NCBI RefSeq assembly: GCF_905475345.1
Contig: NC_066602.1
Coordinates: 4,548,814-4,612,813 of the forward strand
Direction: 5' to 3'
DNA length: 64,000 nt
Source: Vespula vulgaris
Lineage: Eukaryota; Arthropoda; Insecta; Hymenoptera; Vespidae
Shown here: one piece after another, positions 1-13,205 of the stretch
Layout of the letters: each line of letters opens with the position of its first letter
Numbering within the stretch: the first letter of the stretch is position 1
Translations under genes and position numbers: made by a program
The notes under the pieces: generated by a model
The model's input: the letters and a program-made list of their open reading frames with translations, nothing else
The model's database searches: none
What the model was told of the DNA's origin: nothing

Positions 1-1282
1 TTTGTAGCTTATTTATAATTTTATGTTCACTTTTTCTTAAAGATATTTTATTATTAATATTAATTAAGCATTAATTACACATTTGACTGAAATCAAAATT
101 ATTTCTTATACATTCCAAAAGTTAAATGTGTATTATAACCAATTTATAGATGTAACAATATCTTTCAATGCATTATGCTAAACATTAATTTTAGAATATT
201 ACTTTTACTGATCATTGACTACCACAAATATTTGATGTGGTGCTTGAGTGATCAAAGGTGTAAATTATATAGTAAGAATTTTTTCAATAACTTTTAAAAT
301 AAATTATAATTGTGAATGAAATAATGCTACTTTGTAACACTGAATTTCATCTACACTTATAATAATTTTGTACGATAAGTAACTATGTACATGTAGTTAA
401 AAGATCTAGTAATTGGATAATCATATAAATTTTACCCAAAAATAATATAAATGTCAATAAAAGAGTATTCTTATTAATTTCTTAATCTAGAAATATCATT
501 GTGCTATCAAAAGTTTCAATGAGGACAACTTAATGATGATGTTTCTTTGATTCAATATATTAAAATATTGAAAATATAGTATTTTAAATATAGTCACTAA
601 TTAAACAGAAAGCAATATAATGCTGTACAAATGTTTCTTAAATATCTTTTTACTAATCAGACAGTGCCTGAGAATAATAGCAAAATTAAAAATATAAGAA
701 ATAATTGTGCATTATAATTATCAGAAAAAAATATGAGATAATCTTGGCACTGAGTAGAGACAATTATCTCAAACTTTTGTGACTAATCAGTAATTCGTTT
801 ATTTTTATGTAAATTCTGTATAGTTTAATTGTGTGTTCTGCAAAGGAATACATAGTAATAATAATAGATGTGATTTTGGTGTTTTCATTGTAGACAAACG
901 TATTAGCGAAAAGCATTCAGCAAGGTATTCAATATAGCATAAATTTATATAACCTTTTACAGTTTAATGCGCTTGTACAGAATCGCTAAGAAACATATGT
1001 ACAAAAATTGAAAATATATAAGTATATTTATCCTAAATTACCAAAAATTTAAATATATGACACATACATACATGCAATTCCAAATAAATATTCTCTATGT
1101 CAATGTAACTTAACTATATCGTCGTGTATGCACATATGTACATGCATTAATATTATACATTTTATTTCAAATCACACACATATATATATATATATTAAAA
1201 AAACCGATCATCAAATTAAACCACTTTATCTTTATATTATATAAAACTATGTTCAGTTTTGTATATTCTTTCTTCTAGTTTA

Positions 1283-1357
<75 letters not shown>

Positions 1358-2409
1358 TAAAAGTAATAACTACGATTTTGATCGTATATATCAATAACCT
1401 ATATATGTATTTAGGTTATATGCATAATTAATTTTATATTAAAATGTCCGCAATGATATATAGTTAAGTATTTCACTAAATTAATGAAGCGTAAGTTATT
1501 AATTCTGTATAAATAAAAGCAAAAAATAAGAAACAAAAGAATATGATACTAATTGGTCTTTCATAAAAAAGAAAGAGAAAGAAATATTATTTATATAATA
1601 CATATAACTATTTTATTATTACACATATACACACATATATACGACTTTAATAATTTGTTAAAATTGCAGAGGGTTAAAAAAAAGAATTGAATTTATAATG
1701 TAATTATTATACAGAGGTATAATAAGAAACAATAACAATTTTTGATAGGATACTTTCTTTTTTATTTCAGTAGTACATCAACGTTATATTATTTTGTTAT
1801 TCATTATTATGATGTTTATATATATTAAAAATTTTAATTTTTCTATGTAAACAAGCATTAATATACGAAATTTTTATAAAATTAGAAAATTGATAACAAA
1901 TTATTGTTTTAATTATTTTATACATATAATAGACAATAATACACATAATAGAAACAATATATTTATAAAATTTGTGAATCATATTTTTTAAATGAAAAAT
2001 TATATTTTCTATTAAAATTTCTCGACGAATTAAGAACCCCTATCGTAAATGTTATTGTTACTCGACTGTGCATAATTTCATTGTGATTTACAAAATTTAC
2101 ATAAATTTCTCAATTTACAATTATAATTACAGTTTGTGATTAAACTAAATGATATGTGTATTATACAAATTAATAAATAATTTATTTATCAATTTTTTAT
2201 AAATTGCTTACATGAATATTGCAAAACATTTTTCAAATGTCGCGGTCATATGATTACTACGTAGTTCAGTTTCTTTAACTATCATTTTTGACAGTTCAAT
2301 TTTCGTGTTAATTAATGTTTAGTTTAGTTCCAAGATCTCTTATATTAAAAAAAAAAATATGTTTGTCGTTAGTTGAAAAGAGAAGAGAAAGAAAAGGAAA
2401 AAAAACAAA
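1..2409. other. AT-rich intergenic DNA without a recognisable gene
   Basis: Very AT-rich sequence with frequent stops in all frames. It contains an (ATT)n microsatellite at about 1283-1357 and a short (TA)n at 1181-1195. The last roughly 100 bases before 2410 become richer in GA and probably hold the promoter and 5' leader of the next gene. No RNA gene or coding exon could be supported. Confidence 0.6.
1283..1357. repeat. (ATT)n microsatellite
   Basis: About 25 uninterrupted copies of a TTA/ATT trinucleotide in noncoding DNA. Confidence 0.95.
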
Positions 2410-4046
2410 ATGACTTCGGAAGAAGATTGCCCTTGTACGGACAGGTCCGAACCTTCGAACATGACGTCTTTACGTACTGACATAAGTTCGATGATAAATT
2501 CTTATGAATCTTATGTAAAGATTACTGAAGAAGAGAAAAAAACAGTCGAAGAACCTTACAAAAGTACGAATAATATGATAAAACTTTAATTAAAGTAATA
2601 TACAAATAATATTAATGATACAAATCCATTATTATATGACAAATACGAATTTATTCGATTAATAAATTATTTTATTTATCTATTTTTTGCAGAGAATATA
2701 TTAGCCACAAATATGTAAAAAAATATATATAATAAACTAAATTTAACGCATAAAGTTATTATAATAAAAATCCAATATATAGTGGATTCGAAGTGTCTCG
2801 ATTAATGATTTTTGTTTTCCAGAGACTATTAATCAAGAATTACCAGAAGTAATAAATCATCGAGAAATGACGCAATTCGAGTCTGTTATACCTTGCTATT
2901 GTCATGTTCCAATAATGTAATATATATACATACCTGTGATAATATTGGAAAATAAATTATAAAAGTTCCAATTACTATTATTATCCATAAATTTCTGTTT
3001 ATCTTTTTCAGAAATGGTTACACGTTACCAGTAAAGTACACAAAAGGTAAGTGTGTTATTATCTCGTACGTGTTCGCTTCCGAAATAATTCTCTAAAGAA
3101 TTATTTTTCAGATAATCACCATAAACATCGTTCATTTTGGTCTAGTTTTCGTAGCAAATGGTCTGATAAAAAATATCTCGATGATAGACATCGAAATTAT
3201 GAAATTAAATTACAACGAAATACACCTTACAAGGTTGTATTGAATTAATTCATTGGATAGTATTAATAAGAAAATTAAATGTTGTAAAAAACGATAACCT
3301 TCAAATTTTTAGTCTTTAAATAAAATCACGAATGGTAATGTAAAAACAAAACCCGAAGAGAAAATAAAATTTCAAGCTGACAAATTAAGTCAAGGTGACA
3401 AAAAAAGAGAAAATCTTGCCGAAAGAATCGACATTTATTACTTCGATCATGGAAATTCTGCGTAAGATTTAAATTGGCGATTGTGGCGCCATTTCTCTAT
3501 GATGTAATCAGTATTACGTAGCAGTCAAGTTTCATTCCCTTTTTCCTTTTTGTCTATATATTTGAATTGTTTTTTAGATTAGAAAAATCAAAATAATTAA
3601 TAAATAAATAATTTGTTTGTAATAGATATTATCGAACAACAGATTCACCACCTATATTAAAAACAGAAAAATGTGCTGAAAAGACCGACCAAGCAGCAAC
3701 ACGTTTTTGGGCTGAAATATTTGGCACCATTCATATAGGAACAGCATTTATAACAGCTTTTATTCTACAACTGATAAGATTCATATTATTCAGTCTTATT
3801 CGGCCATTGACTGTTGGTATATTGCAATTATTTGCAGATTATTTCGTGAAACCTCTACTTTCGATAATATTTAACGCATTGATACAACCAATTTTAATAC
3901 TTTTATACAATATTGCAACATCTATCAAAGATCTTTGTGAACCATTGGCAGAAACTGTTGGTTTATTTTTAAGAGAGATAGCAAATCTATGTAGATCGAT
4001 TAGGATAATAGAAATAAGATATGAAAATAAGGGTTCTTCTACTTGA
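2410..4046 (+). CDS. Unrecognised six-exon protein with a hydrophobic C-terminal half
   Basis: I do not recognise the family. Coding exons are 2410-2563, 2823-2916, 3012-3046, 3112-3233, 3313-3461 and 3626-4046. All junctions are GT-AG and the phases agree, giving 324 residues. The start is the first ATG in a purine-rich leader (MTSEEDCPCTDRSE) and the stop is TGA at 4044-4046. The first 190 residues are polar, with an acidic Ser/Thr-rich N-terminus, a short Cys pair (PCYCHVP) and a basic stretch (HHKHRSFWSSFRSKWSDKK). From about residue 210 there are long hydrophobic stretches (FGTIHIGTAFITAFILQLI, LLSIIFNALIQPILILLY) separated by an amphipathic segment, so the protein probably sits in or on a membrane. 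Its 3' end faces the Mob2 stop about 600 bp away. Exon structure is well supported; function is unknown. Confidence 0.8.
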
Positions 4047-4649
4047 AAGTAAGAAACAAATTATTGAGACGTTATTCTATATACAAATGAGGATAATTTG
4101 GAAGAATTTTATTATGATCAAGGATTTATAACAAGTTGATCAACTGGTACGATGATCATTTCAACATGAAAATAACAGGATATTGCCTTAACACCAGGTA
4201 TATATTTGGTATTATTCTCTTCAACTTTACAATATTCTTATTGGTTCATTTATTTTTGTATGGAACAAATGATCTCTTTTATATCTCATCAACTAATTTT
4301 CATCAATATAATAATTAATGAATTTATCATCTTCTTCGTCTCTTCCTTCTCATATATATATATCTTATTGTTATTAATAAATTATGTACAATCTCACAAA
4401 CAACAAACGGAGGAACCTAATTACATCATTGCAGCTGTAGTTCTCACACTTCGCTATTTACAGGTACTACTTGGTTTTTACAGAATCGCTCCATCTTTTC
4501 TGTGTGTATGTATATATGCGTTTGTGTAATAAGTGTATTTTTTCTCGTAAACTTTCTTTCATGTATATTCTATTTTTAAGAAACCAAACAAACGCCTATC
4601 GTCACCTACTCTCAGGAACTGCAACCTCTGGCATGCTGTGCATTGTGAT
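4047..4649. other. Convergent 3' regions of the unknown gene and Mob2
   Basis: About 600 bp between two facing stop codons. It is AT-rich and probably contains both 3' UTRs. Short open frames on the plus strand (for example around 4206-4529) lack splice support and family resemblance, and are best read as UTR sequence. Confidence 0.55.
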
Positions 4650-6350
4650 CTAGCTGGTTGTGGTCGGAGTCTCCTGGATGGCTAAAGTTTGCGAAGGCGT
4701 GGATGATGAATCACCTGAATAATAATAATAAATAAACAATAACAAAATCATTGGACTATGTCATGATTACCTTTTGTAAGTGTTATTATGTAATCAAGAT
4801 CTTATCAAACAAATTACACTGTCTTTTTGTTTTTTAGTTAATTTTGATGATATATATACATATGTATAAAAGAGATGTATGTCGAAAATAAGATAATTTT
4901 ACCCAAAAGAGCAGCCTCTAAGTCTCCTAGGATTTCCGTTTCCTTGGGATCAATAAGATTGAAGCGTTGATTAAGGAGAGTGAGGTGAGCAAATACACAA
5001 TTGAGGTGAGCGTGCAACCCCAAAAGTGCCACCTCTCGGAAGTGGCAGTGGTAAATGTGTGCCACCACATGGTACAGTAGCCGCAGGATCTTACGCACTA
5101 TTGATTCGAACGAACTTGGAAATTCATTTGCTGAAAAAAGAAATAAAAATTAATACCACTACTGTATTAGATATGTGACTATCATGAAATATAAAAGAGA
5201 ATACAGAATAATGTATATATTCATATACATTAAATATATTTATTTACATAAATTAATGGTCTACATGCTTACCATATTTAGTAGGAAATATAGTTTCATC
5301 GCTAACAGTGCGTTGTGTGAATGTCATAACATAATCTATATACTGTGGCGCTGCCACCCTCGTTTTCTTACCCTTCTCGTCAAACCATAAATATGTCCTG
5401 CAAAAAGATACATTTTTTTTTATTTAAACAATATATTTTCTCATAATTTTATAATATATCTTATTAGTAATTTAATATATATTGTAATACACTAATGTTA
5501 TATTTTTTTATAAATTTTCAAACAGAAATAAATTAATAAAATATTCACTTATTATTATCTACAAATGAACAATTAACAATGAAAATTGTTGTTTTAATTA
5601 GGTGAAATATACCTCAGACCAGGACCAGTCATATCTGGGCAACCAGTCATAGTGCAAAACTCGGATATAGTACCATACACGAGATTAATATGATCGAACA
5701 GTGCGAGGGTATGCGATGCTAGCCACTCATTATAATCCAAACCAGGTGGCAGATCAACTAGCATTCTTAAGTCTAACTCAGGCAGCTGTCTTTCTAAAGT
5801 TGCCTCTTCCAAATAGAGTTTAGGATCCTCTGTAGTTCCCGCATCTTTCTCCTTTCGTCGGGCTTTTCTGAAATCATTACCATCATAGCCATTTGGATTA
5901 TTCTTCAAAATCATATCTGTTTTTTTTTCTTTTTTTTTTTTTAACATTTACCTTTTTTTTTCTAATGAGATGATTCATATATACAGGCAAACGAGCGCCA
6001 TATACAAATTCTGTGTATGTATGCATTGCAATCAGAAAATGATAAAATACCATAATAAAATGGAAAATGTGTCAATATAAAAATTAAATTTCTCTCTCAC
6101 TCTCTCTCTCTCTGTGCGCGCGCGCGCGTGTGCGTGTGCGTGTGTGTGTGCGCGCGCACGCGTGTGTATTTAATAATTTGATTTTAAATGTGATGGACAT
6201 AAAACCACAATATAATATTAATAAGTTTTATTATTTATCTTTAAATACAAGGAACACATTATGAAGATCAATCTGTATGATATTTATTTTGTTATTGTTA
6301 TTATTAATAAAATAATAATAATAATAATAATAATAATGATGATGATGATG

Positions 6351-6381
<31 letters not shown>

Positions 6382-6459
6382 TGATGATAATAATAATAAT
6401 AATAATAATAATAATAGTAACAATAATAATAGTAATAATGGTAATAGTAATAATAATAG

Positions 6460-6512
<53 letters not shown>

Positions 6513-6565
6513 GCGACGACGACGATGATGATGATGAGGAGGAGGGGGAGGAGGAGGACGACGAC

Positions 6566-6652
<87 letters not shown>

Positions 6653-7507
6653 AATGATGATGATAATGATAATGATAACAGTAACAATATTGATGATATA
6701 ATAATTTAAAAATTTAAACTTAAACATTTCTTAATATGCTTTTTCTATTTTAAATCGAATTTGAGAAAGCATCGTTGCGAATTACAGACGCCATCTTGTT
6801 TTCTTCTCAATGGAATGATGTAGGTGTAAGTGTTCAACGTTTTTTATTGGTCATCGTAAGAAATGCTGTTTTTACATGCAAATTCATGACAGTAGCGAAA
6901 TTAATTTGGTTACGCTACGGCAGGCTATACTGCATCATACATACATACATGCATGCATCCATACATCCATACATACATACATACATACATACATACGTAC
7001 GTACGTACGTACGTACACATATATACCGCGCGCGTACATACGTTTTTATTATGTGTATTACACATAGAGATTACTAAATTTAATGTATTTTGTTATTTTT
7101 CTAAAAAAAAAAAAAAGCGCATGCCGTATTAAAATAAGCTACATTCCTTAAATTGATATAATGGCACAATATGACGGCATAAAAGATGGATCAAAATAAA
7201 CATGGTATCTTTCAATCCCTCTCTCTTTCTTTTTATTTTTGTTTGTAATTCGCTAAAAAGCAAGAGCCATATCATAAAACTAATAAAAATCATTTTTCCT
7301 TTGTTTTTTATTTGTATAAATAAATTCGAATTGGCAAATTGGCAAATTGGCAAATTGGCAAAAGGCAAAAAGAAAAGCGTAACAAAATGGTGACGATATA
7401 GACGCAACGTGACGACGAAGAAGTGACGAAGAAGAAGAACAAGAAGAAGAAGAACAAGAAGAAGAAGAACAAGAAGAAGAAGAAGAAGAAGAAGAAGAAG
7501 ACGACGA

Positions 7508-7546
<39 letters not shown>

Positions 7547-8316
7547 TGATGACGAAGATTTGTTCGATCGCTTGGCCGCCATGCAAATGAAATAATATAA
7601 TCAACATAGAGAAATTAAATCTTGACGCATATATTCGCAGGACATAAAAAGAGAGCAAATATATAGACATTTATAAATATGTAGATATTTATATGTATAT
7701 GGGTAGAAATTTTTTTAAAGAAACGCTTCGATTCCTTTTATTTTTGAAGAGAAATGAAATTATGATAAATTCGTAATTTTCAAAATTAATATGTTAAAAT
7801 TTTTTAATTTGCCATTTTTATCATCATCATGGACTTAATAACCATTGACTTGGAAGACTCTCATCAATTTCCTCATTTTCAATAGATTATCTTTTTTGAA
7901 GTCATCCTATAGAAATTCTCAACTTTATTATCTTTATTACCAAACAGACCACCACTGACTCAAAAAAGAATGTTCTCATAGAATTTTATTTACTTTTTTT
8001 CAAATCATACATTCGAAGCGTCTCCCACCCTTCTTTTTTTATTCAGGCCATCTAAAAGAAGAGACGATCGTTTGGACTGGACTCACGCGACGAGTTCGCC
8101 GAAGAGCCTGATTTTCCTGTGGCAGGTGTCGAGAAGGGAGAGTCGTGACGATGAACTTGCTGGGGTAGTAGTAGTAGTAGTAGTTGTACTACCACCTCCA
8201 CCACCATGATGAACAGGAGTTGCAGGTGCTGACATTGTCGATGAGGACGACGATACACCTGAAGTTACGTTGTTTCCCTCCTGATGGAGTATAACTCGAG
8301 CAGGTGAACGTAACAT
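4650..8316 (-). CDS. Mob2: MOB kinase activator 2 (isoform starting at 8316)
   Basis: Mob2 binds and activates Ndr-family kinases (Tricornered in flies), which control cell shape and polarity. Exons in transcript order are 8316-8087, 5867-5613, 5397-5273, 5130-4903 and 4714-4650. All are GT-AG with matching phases, giving 300 residues. The MOB core is intact: LYLEEATLERQLPELDLRML, then LDYNEWLASHTLALFDHINL, the CX4C zinc pair in EFCTMTGCPDM, TYLWFDEKGKKTRVAAPQYI, the HX4H zinc pair in AHIYHCHF, and FNLIDPKETEILGDLEAALL. The tail is a short Ser/Thr-rich segment ending TPTTTS. The core closely matches Drosophila Mob2 as I remember it and is less like Mob1 or Mob4. The isoform-specific exon (residues 1-76) is low-complexity (Ser, Gly and Thr runs). 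The open frame runs upstream of 8316 with no other ATG before a TGA. Alternative 5' exons are listed separately. Confidence 0.93.
5868..5914 (-). CDS. Mob2: Mob2 alternative N-terminus by 5' extension of the common exon
   Basis: The common second exon (5867-5613) is preceded by an in-frame ATG at 5914-5912. Reading through the acceptor at 5870-5868 gives MILKNNPNGYDGNDF followed by RKARRKEKD, so the frame joins the MOB body without a splice. This would make a protein of about 239 residues from a transcript starting inside the intron. A purine-rich tract lies just upstream on the coding strand. No direct evidence that it is used. Confidence 0.4.
6093..6168. repeat. CT/CG/TG dinucleotide tract
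   Basis: Runs of (CT)n then (GC)n then (TG)n with CG alternation; purine-pyrimidine alternation of this kind can favour Z-DNA. Confidence 0.9.
6306..6690. repeat. Compound (AAT)n/(GAT)n trinucleotide array
   Basis: About 385 bp of imperfect AAT and GAT trinucleotides with a GAC/GAG interruption near 6510-6570. It is open in several frames on both strands (poly-Met, poly-Ile or poly-Ser), which is a repeat artefact and not coding. Confidence 0.95.
6936..7018. repeat. (CATA)n and (GTAC)n tetranucleotide repeats
   Basis: Direct tetranucleotide runs passing from ATAC into GTAC, the latter being self-complementary. Confidence 0.9.
7421..7555. repeat. (GAA)n/(GAC)n trinucleotide array
   Basis: Strongly strand-asymmetric purine-rich array: AAG/AAC units followed by about 15 GAC units. 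Not coding. Confidence 0.95.
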
Positions 8317-9269
8317 TATCCCTGAGGCCGACGTCACCGTAGTAGCCGTTATCGTAGCTGCCGAAGATGACCTTTTCGGCGGGCCACCGACGATACCACG
8401 GAGGACGTCGTGGCCAAGGATTTTTTCACGTACACTCGGTATGCACCAAATCTTGATTAGTTCTCATTGAACCTTTCTGTAGCTACGAGCGACTGACTTT
8501 CGCCGGTTGCTCGAGCTCAGTTCGAGGTTCTTTTCTTTATAAAAATTTTTAACACCCTTCTTTTATTTATTTATTTTTGTTTGTATTTTTTTTAGGGTCG
8601 ATGAAAACACGGAAGTTTAAACAGTTTTGTAAACTTTTCGTAGTATCTTCTTTTTAACCTTTTACTACCTCCTTCAGTCATATTTGTTTATTTTTTTTTT
8701 AAATTTTAATCTGTAACGATTAACAAAGTTCTAAACTTCTAGATTTTTCTAAAAACGAAATCTAATCATTTTCCTAAGCCATTATTCTATATATCTTTCC
8801 CATTTCTTTTTTTTTTTTTAGGTTATGATGTATCTTCAATTGCCTGGACTTATGCCAAAACAGTCTGTGATTCTCATATACACTGACGTTGCTATCCTCT
8901 TCTTTCTTTGTTTTGCGTTTTTATTTCGTAGAATTTTACTTGGATGCCATCTGGCTATGATCGATCAAACTTTTATGTTGAACATTTCTTCATTAATGTT
9001 ATTATTATTGTCGTCATCATTTTACAGTTTCGAACATATAAAATGGAAATGGCTGAGAAAGATTTGATCAAATTTTTTTGTCAACGAATTAAAAAAAATA
9101 AGAACGAGAGAGAGAATAGAAAGTTAAAGAAAACGTTCATTGATAATTGACGAGTGAACACAATGATTTATCAAACAAATATACATATATATAAAAGAAG
9201 TAGAATATTTTATTCGCTTCGTCACAAAAGTAAATAAATAAACAAACACGTAAAAAAGAAGATCGTTAC

Positions 9270-9331
9270 CGAGCACTAACGGATATAATGTTCTCGCCGC
9301 CTCTGAGACAACGAGAGACTGACGTCCTCAT
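9270..9331 (-). CDS. Mob2: Mob2 alternative first coding exon
   Basis: Minus-strand ATG at 9331-9329 encodes MRTSVSRCLRGGENIISVSA. It ends two bases into a codon at a GT donor (9269-9268). Joining to the acceptor before 5867 completes an Arg codon and gives SVSARKARRKEKD in the MOB body frame; the product would be about 244 residues. The exon lies in a CpG-containing island (about 9270-9450) within AT-rich DNA, next to a (GA)n tract, which fits a promoter. Phase agreement is seen in the sequence; use is inferred. Confidence 0.5.
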
Positions 9332-9380
9332 GGAGATTTCGTATGCGACTGCCGAGAAAGATAGAGAAAAGAGAAAGAGA

Positions 9381-9411
<31 letters not shown>

Positions 9412-11414
9412 TGACGCGTACCAGTTCTGGTCCTACACCGCATCATGACGCCGCGACTCTGCAGTGAATGCTGGAGTATTCCCAGAAGATCCAGAAAAAT
9501 ATCATTTTAACATACACACATAACCTCCCCCACACACTATATATATAATTATATATATACATATATAATTTTATATATATATATAATTTAATTTTCATAT
9601 GAATTTTTATTGAATGAGATTTGTTAATGTATATAATATACGTATAATGTATATAATATAATATTGAAGGATATATAAAGGATGAAGAAAAGGGCGGATG
9701 AAAGAGAAGAGGGGATAGAGATGAGGCAAGAGAGCGGCAATGCGACGGTGGTTGCGCCGCCAATGGATCAGCTGTGAACCGGCAACTAAGTCAGCTGACT
9801 ACTCGGCCCTCCCCACCTTCTGCCTGTTTCACAGCCTCGTACACACTGCGAGATAGTCTCTGCGACAATCAATATTCCACTCTGCCCCCGCGAATTTATT
9901 TTGCGATGCTCTTTTAAACATTCATTTTCTTTATATTTATTAGAATAATAAATGTATGGGCACACACACACACACACACGCGCGCGCGATTATATGAAAG
10001 AATGTTGGATTATATGGCAATGCAAATAATTTTAAATTTCATGTATAATTTCATTAATAATTATATAATATCGTTAACTAAAAACAGAGAAAAGACTTAA
10101 TTTTGGAAGAATAATACAAAAATTTAAATATAGCGTTTTTCTTTAAAGAGGGCGTGGTACGTCACGTGGTTATCCATACTACTTTCTCATCGATTATTCA
10201 CTCGATATCTAACAATATCTTTTATTTTCTTCACAAAACACTGAACACAAATTTCTCTAATTCTGTTATTTTTAATGATTTTTTTTAGTTGATGTGAAAA
10301 AATACATAACAACCTATTAGCCCTTCTACCAAGCAATATTTTTTTTCCAGTAAAATAATGAAAGAAGAAGATAAAATGACAGAGAAAAGAAGTAAAAAGA
10401 AAGAAAAAAACAAATATCAAGTTGAATGGAAAGTGGAGATCCTGTTTGGCGCCAGGATTCAATCGAACTTGTTTTCCTTTCAAACAGCTAAGGGATTACA
10501 AGAGGGAGAAGAGCAGAGAAAATAAAAGACGATCGATGTTAAGAATGGCGCCTTCCTGGCGCCTCTCTTCATCACGCTCGAGACATTATTTCGTCCTACA
10601 CGTTTGTTTACCAGCGTCATTCTACTACCATAGTTTTATCTCCATCGTCGATGCATTCGACCGTTAAAAAACTATTCTTATTGTCGTCCTCATACTTCCT
10701 CTCAAATGATTATTTTTCCCTATCGATCTCTTTAGGAACATTATCTTTTATTTTAGTATATATATTTATGCAGAATATAGATACTTTCTTTTCCTCGTCC
10801 CAACTCTCTATTTTCTCTTTCACAATTCTTTTCTTTTACCTTTTTTTTTCTTACACTATATTTATGATTAATCGGTTCGTGTTTCTCAAGGGTTCCATCT
10901 TTTTGTTATAGAGGTTACTTACTAGAAAGGTATCCTAATTTGACGAAAGAGATTAATATAAAGTAACTTGCAGAATAGCAAATTTAAAAAATAAATAATA
11001 AATAAAAAATGGGATATTATTTCTCATTATAATTTTAATTACGATACAGAAGTATATGTAATGTATTTATTATGATGAAAAGAATGTAATTTAAATGTTG
11101 ATAAAAAAAAAGCATATATAGAAAGTAACATTATCGATTTGGTTAAAATTAAAATTAAAACCATTTAATTAAGCCGAGTGTACCAAGTTTCACTAACAAA
11201 GACCCATGGAAACAGAAAAAAAAAAGAGAGGAAAAAACCTTGTGCAAAAAAATCATCTTTTTTTACGATAACTATTTCCTTTTTTTTTTAAATTGACTCG
11301 AGAATTTTCCACACTGTGAAAGTTTTCGTTACACTCTCACGATCGTCGAGATATCTCGAGAAAGTAATCGAGGAAAATCATGAGTCGAACACGAATAACG
11401 AAAATAGCTAGCGC

Positions 11415-11415
11415 T

Positions 11416-11455
<40 letters not shown>
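11415..11455. repeat. (CA)n microsatellite
   Basis: About 20 CA units in noncoding DNA. Confidence 0.95.
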
Positions 11456-11457
<2 letters not shown>

Positions 11458-12867
11458 ATGAATATAAATCCGTGAGCGACTATTCTCAATATATTTAATT
11501 ACTGTCAAAGTGATTATGTCAAATCAATTAGCTTAAGTTTGATGTCGCGTTCTTGTTAATGACAAATCGTTCAGAATGTTTTCCCTTGCGAATTATTACG
11601 AATTTTCATTCGATTATGATGTTTTGAATTTATCGCTTTTTGATATATGATTAGACATCACGTAACCTGTCTTATATACTGTAGCAATTTTAAAATGCAA
11701 TGTTAAGAGAGTGTGGCATATTTTCGATTTCTATTAACTATTTTTACGATAATAAAGGTAAATATTAATGATGAATATCAATTTTGGCTCGAAAATTTCA
11801 AAGATCATATAGTTTTACAAGAGTGAAATTCGTTTAAACCAATGGCACTTTTTCTCACTCGGGGCCAAATATTGACTTAACCTTAATCGTAGAACATATC
11901 ATTGGCGCCGCGGAAGATTTCTAGACAACGTAATAATACTGCGTCATCTACATAAATATATATATCCGAGCCAATGATTCTACGAAATTTATCGATGTCG
12001 ATAGGTTATATGTTTTCTTTTTTTTAAGGGGGTGGGGAGAGAGGAACAGTACACGATAAACTCGATTTGAATTGGAATGAAATTCTTATTAATGACTTTA
12101 ACGGTTGCATTAATGTTATTCTTTTTCAATATTTATAAATAAAAACAGGCGTTTAAAATCACAGATCTCATTTTGTACATAGGTCTCACTTTAACAAAAT
12201 TAAACAAGAAGTTTCTTCGACATTCATTAAAGACATGTCATGTGTATAGCTATTACGTCAGAGTGTTAAAAAAGTTAAGATATAGATAATCTTGCGAGCA
12301 CACAATAAAGAAGTTGTATGGTTGAATACAGTATTTACACAGTTCAAACTAATATTTACTTCTAAGCTATTAATTTCTTTGTAAACGAATTTTCTTCTTC
12401 GAACAACCTTGGGATATCACACATACACACACGACGCTTGCGGAATTAATACGATTAGATATATACATACAAATCGTCAGATAAATAAACATCAATCGAT
12501 CAAACATTTACACATTTCTATCACATCATTTTTTATCTCTCTAGTTTTTGCTATCGAGATATCACGATAAATATAAGTCGTAAGAACACATTGAAAAAGA
12601 TAGAACAATTAAATTATCGGCTGTCCTCGTGATTATCGTTTAATTGCACATAGAGATAACTACACCAAGTAAATTAATAAGTTGGTCGTGTACCTATCAC
12701 GTGATTGATCGAGCAAGTTCACACATTTAAAATAATAATTATAATAAAAATAGGCGAAAAATGATAAAGGACTATCGGTAAAGAAGAGATCCTCGATAAT
12801 CGACTGAACCGAAGTTAGTAAGGTGGTGGGGAAGGAATGAGAAGAGAAAAGAGAGGGGGGGACTGAC

Positions 12868-12962
12868 CTGCAGAAGCACGTGACCGTGTCCTCGACATCG
12901 ATGGAGAGCGAAGGGTCGATGGCGGAGTATTTCAGGACCTTCCTGCTCCCAAGACCGAACAT
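12868..12962 (-). CDS. Mob2: Mob2 alternative first coding exon
   Basis: Minus-strand ATG at 12962-12960 encodes MFGLGSRKVLKYSAID, then PSLSIDVEDTVTCFC and two bases of an Arg codon. It ends at a strong donor (AG then GTCAGT, GT at 12867-12866). Splicing to 5867 gives TCFCRKARRKEKD in frame and a product of about 255 residues. The exon is more GC-rich and less repetitive than its flanks and uses balanced codons, so it looks like real coding sequence. Confidence 0.6.
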
Positions 12963-13205
12963 AAGGACGAAGAAAAGCAATGACGGGTTGTTGCTTTTAT
13001 TATTTGAGATTAATTTGAAAACTGGACGTTGTTTTCAGTAAAAAGAAGAAGGGAAATGGAAAGAGAGCGAGAGAAAGAGAGAGGAAGAAGAATAAAAAAG
13101 GGGGTGCAGGAATAATTCCGGTTGGTCCTCCGACCAACGTTCACCGCGAACGCCACAGTAACGAAACGTAGACTGACGTAGCCGTTCTCCAAGCGTTCGC
13201 CAGGT

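Larger units (their letters stand above)
5948..8030. other. Mob2: Mob2 intron rich in microsatellites
   Basis: No exon seen. Repeats include CT/CG/TG dinucleotides (6093-6168), a trinucleotide array (6306-6690), CATA and GTAC tetranucleotides (6936-7016), a short tandem of an AAATTGGC-type unit (about 7327-7362) and GAA/GAC arrays (7421-7555). Confidence 0.7.
8460..12867. other. Mob2: Mob2 intronic and 5' region between alternative exons
   Basis: Apart from the exon at 9270-9331 no coding exon is supported. There is a CpG-containing island at about 9270-9450 and another GC-richer patch at 9700-9860. Repeats include (GA)n at 9386-9412, (AT)n around 9540-9590, (CA)n at 9962-9980 and (CA)n at 11415-11455. 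GC-richer blocks at 10430-10640 may be regulatory. Confidence 0.5.

Noticed and set aside
2694..2720. Possible extra exon in the unknown six-exon gene after the TTTTTTGCAG at about 2693
   Set aside because: It would change the phase from 1 to 2 and break the frame of the next exon, and without a donor it ends at a stop.
6284..6727. Long open frames on both strands (poly-Met, poly-Ile, poly-Ser)
   Set aside because: They are produced by the AAT/GAT microsatellite, which lacks stops in some frames; no family resemblance or splice logic.
7280..7670. Poly-Ser and poly-Val frames on the minus strand
   Set aside because: Artefacts of the GAA/GAC repeat; no plausible start or conserved part.
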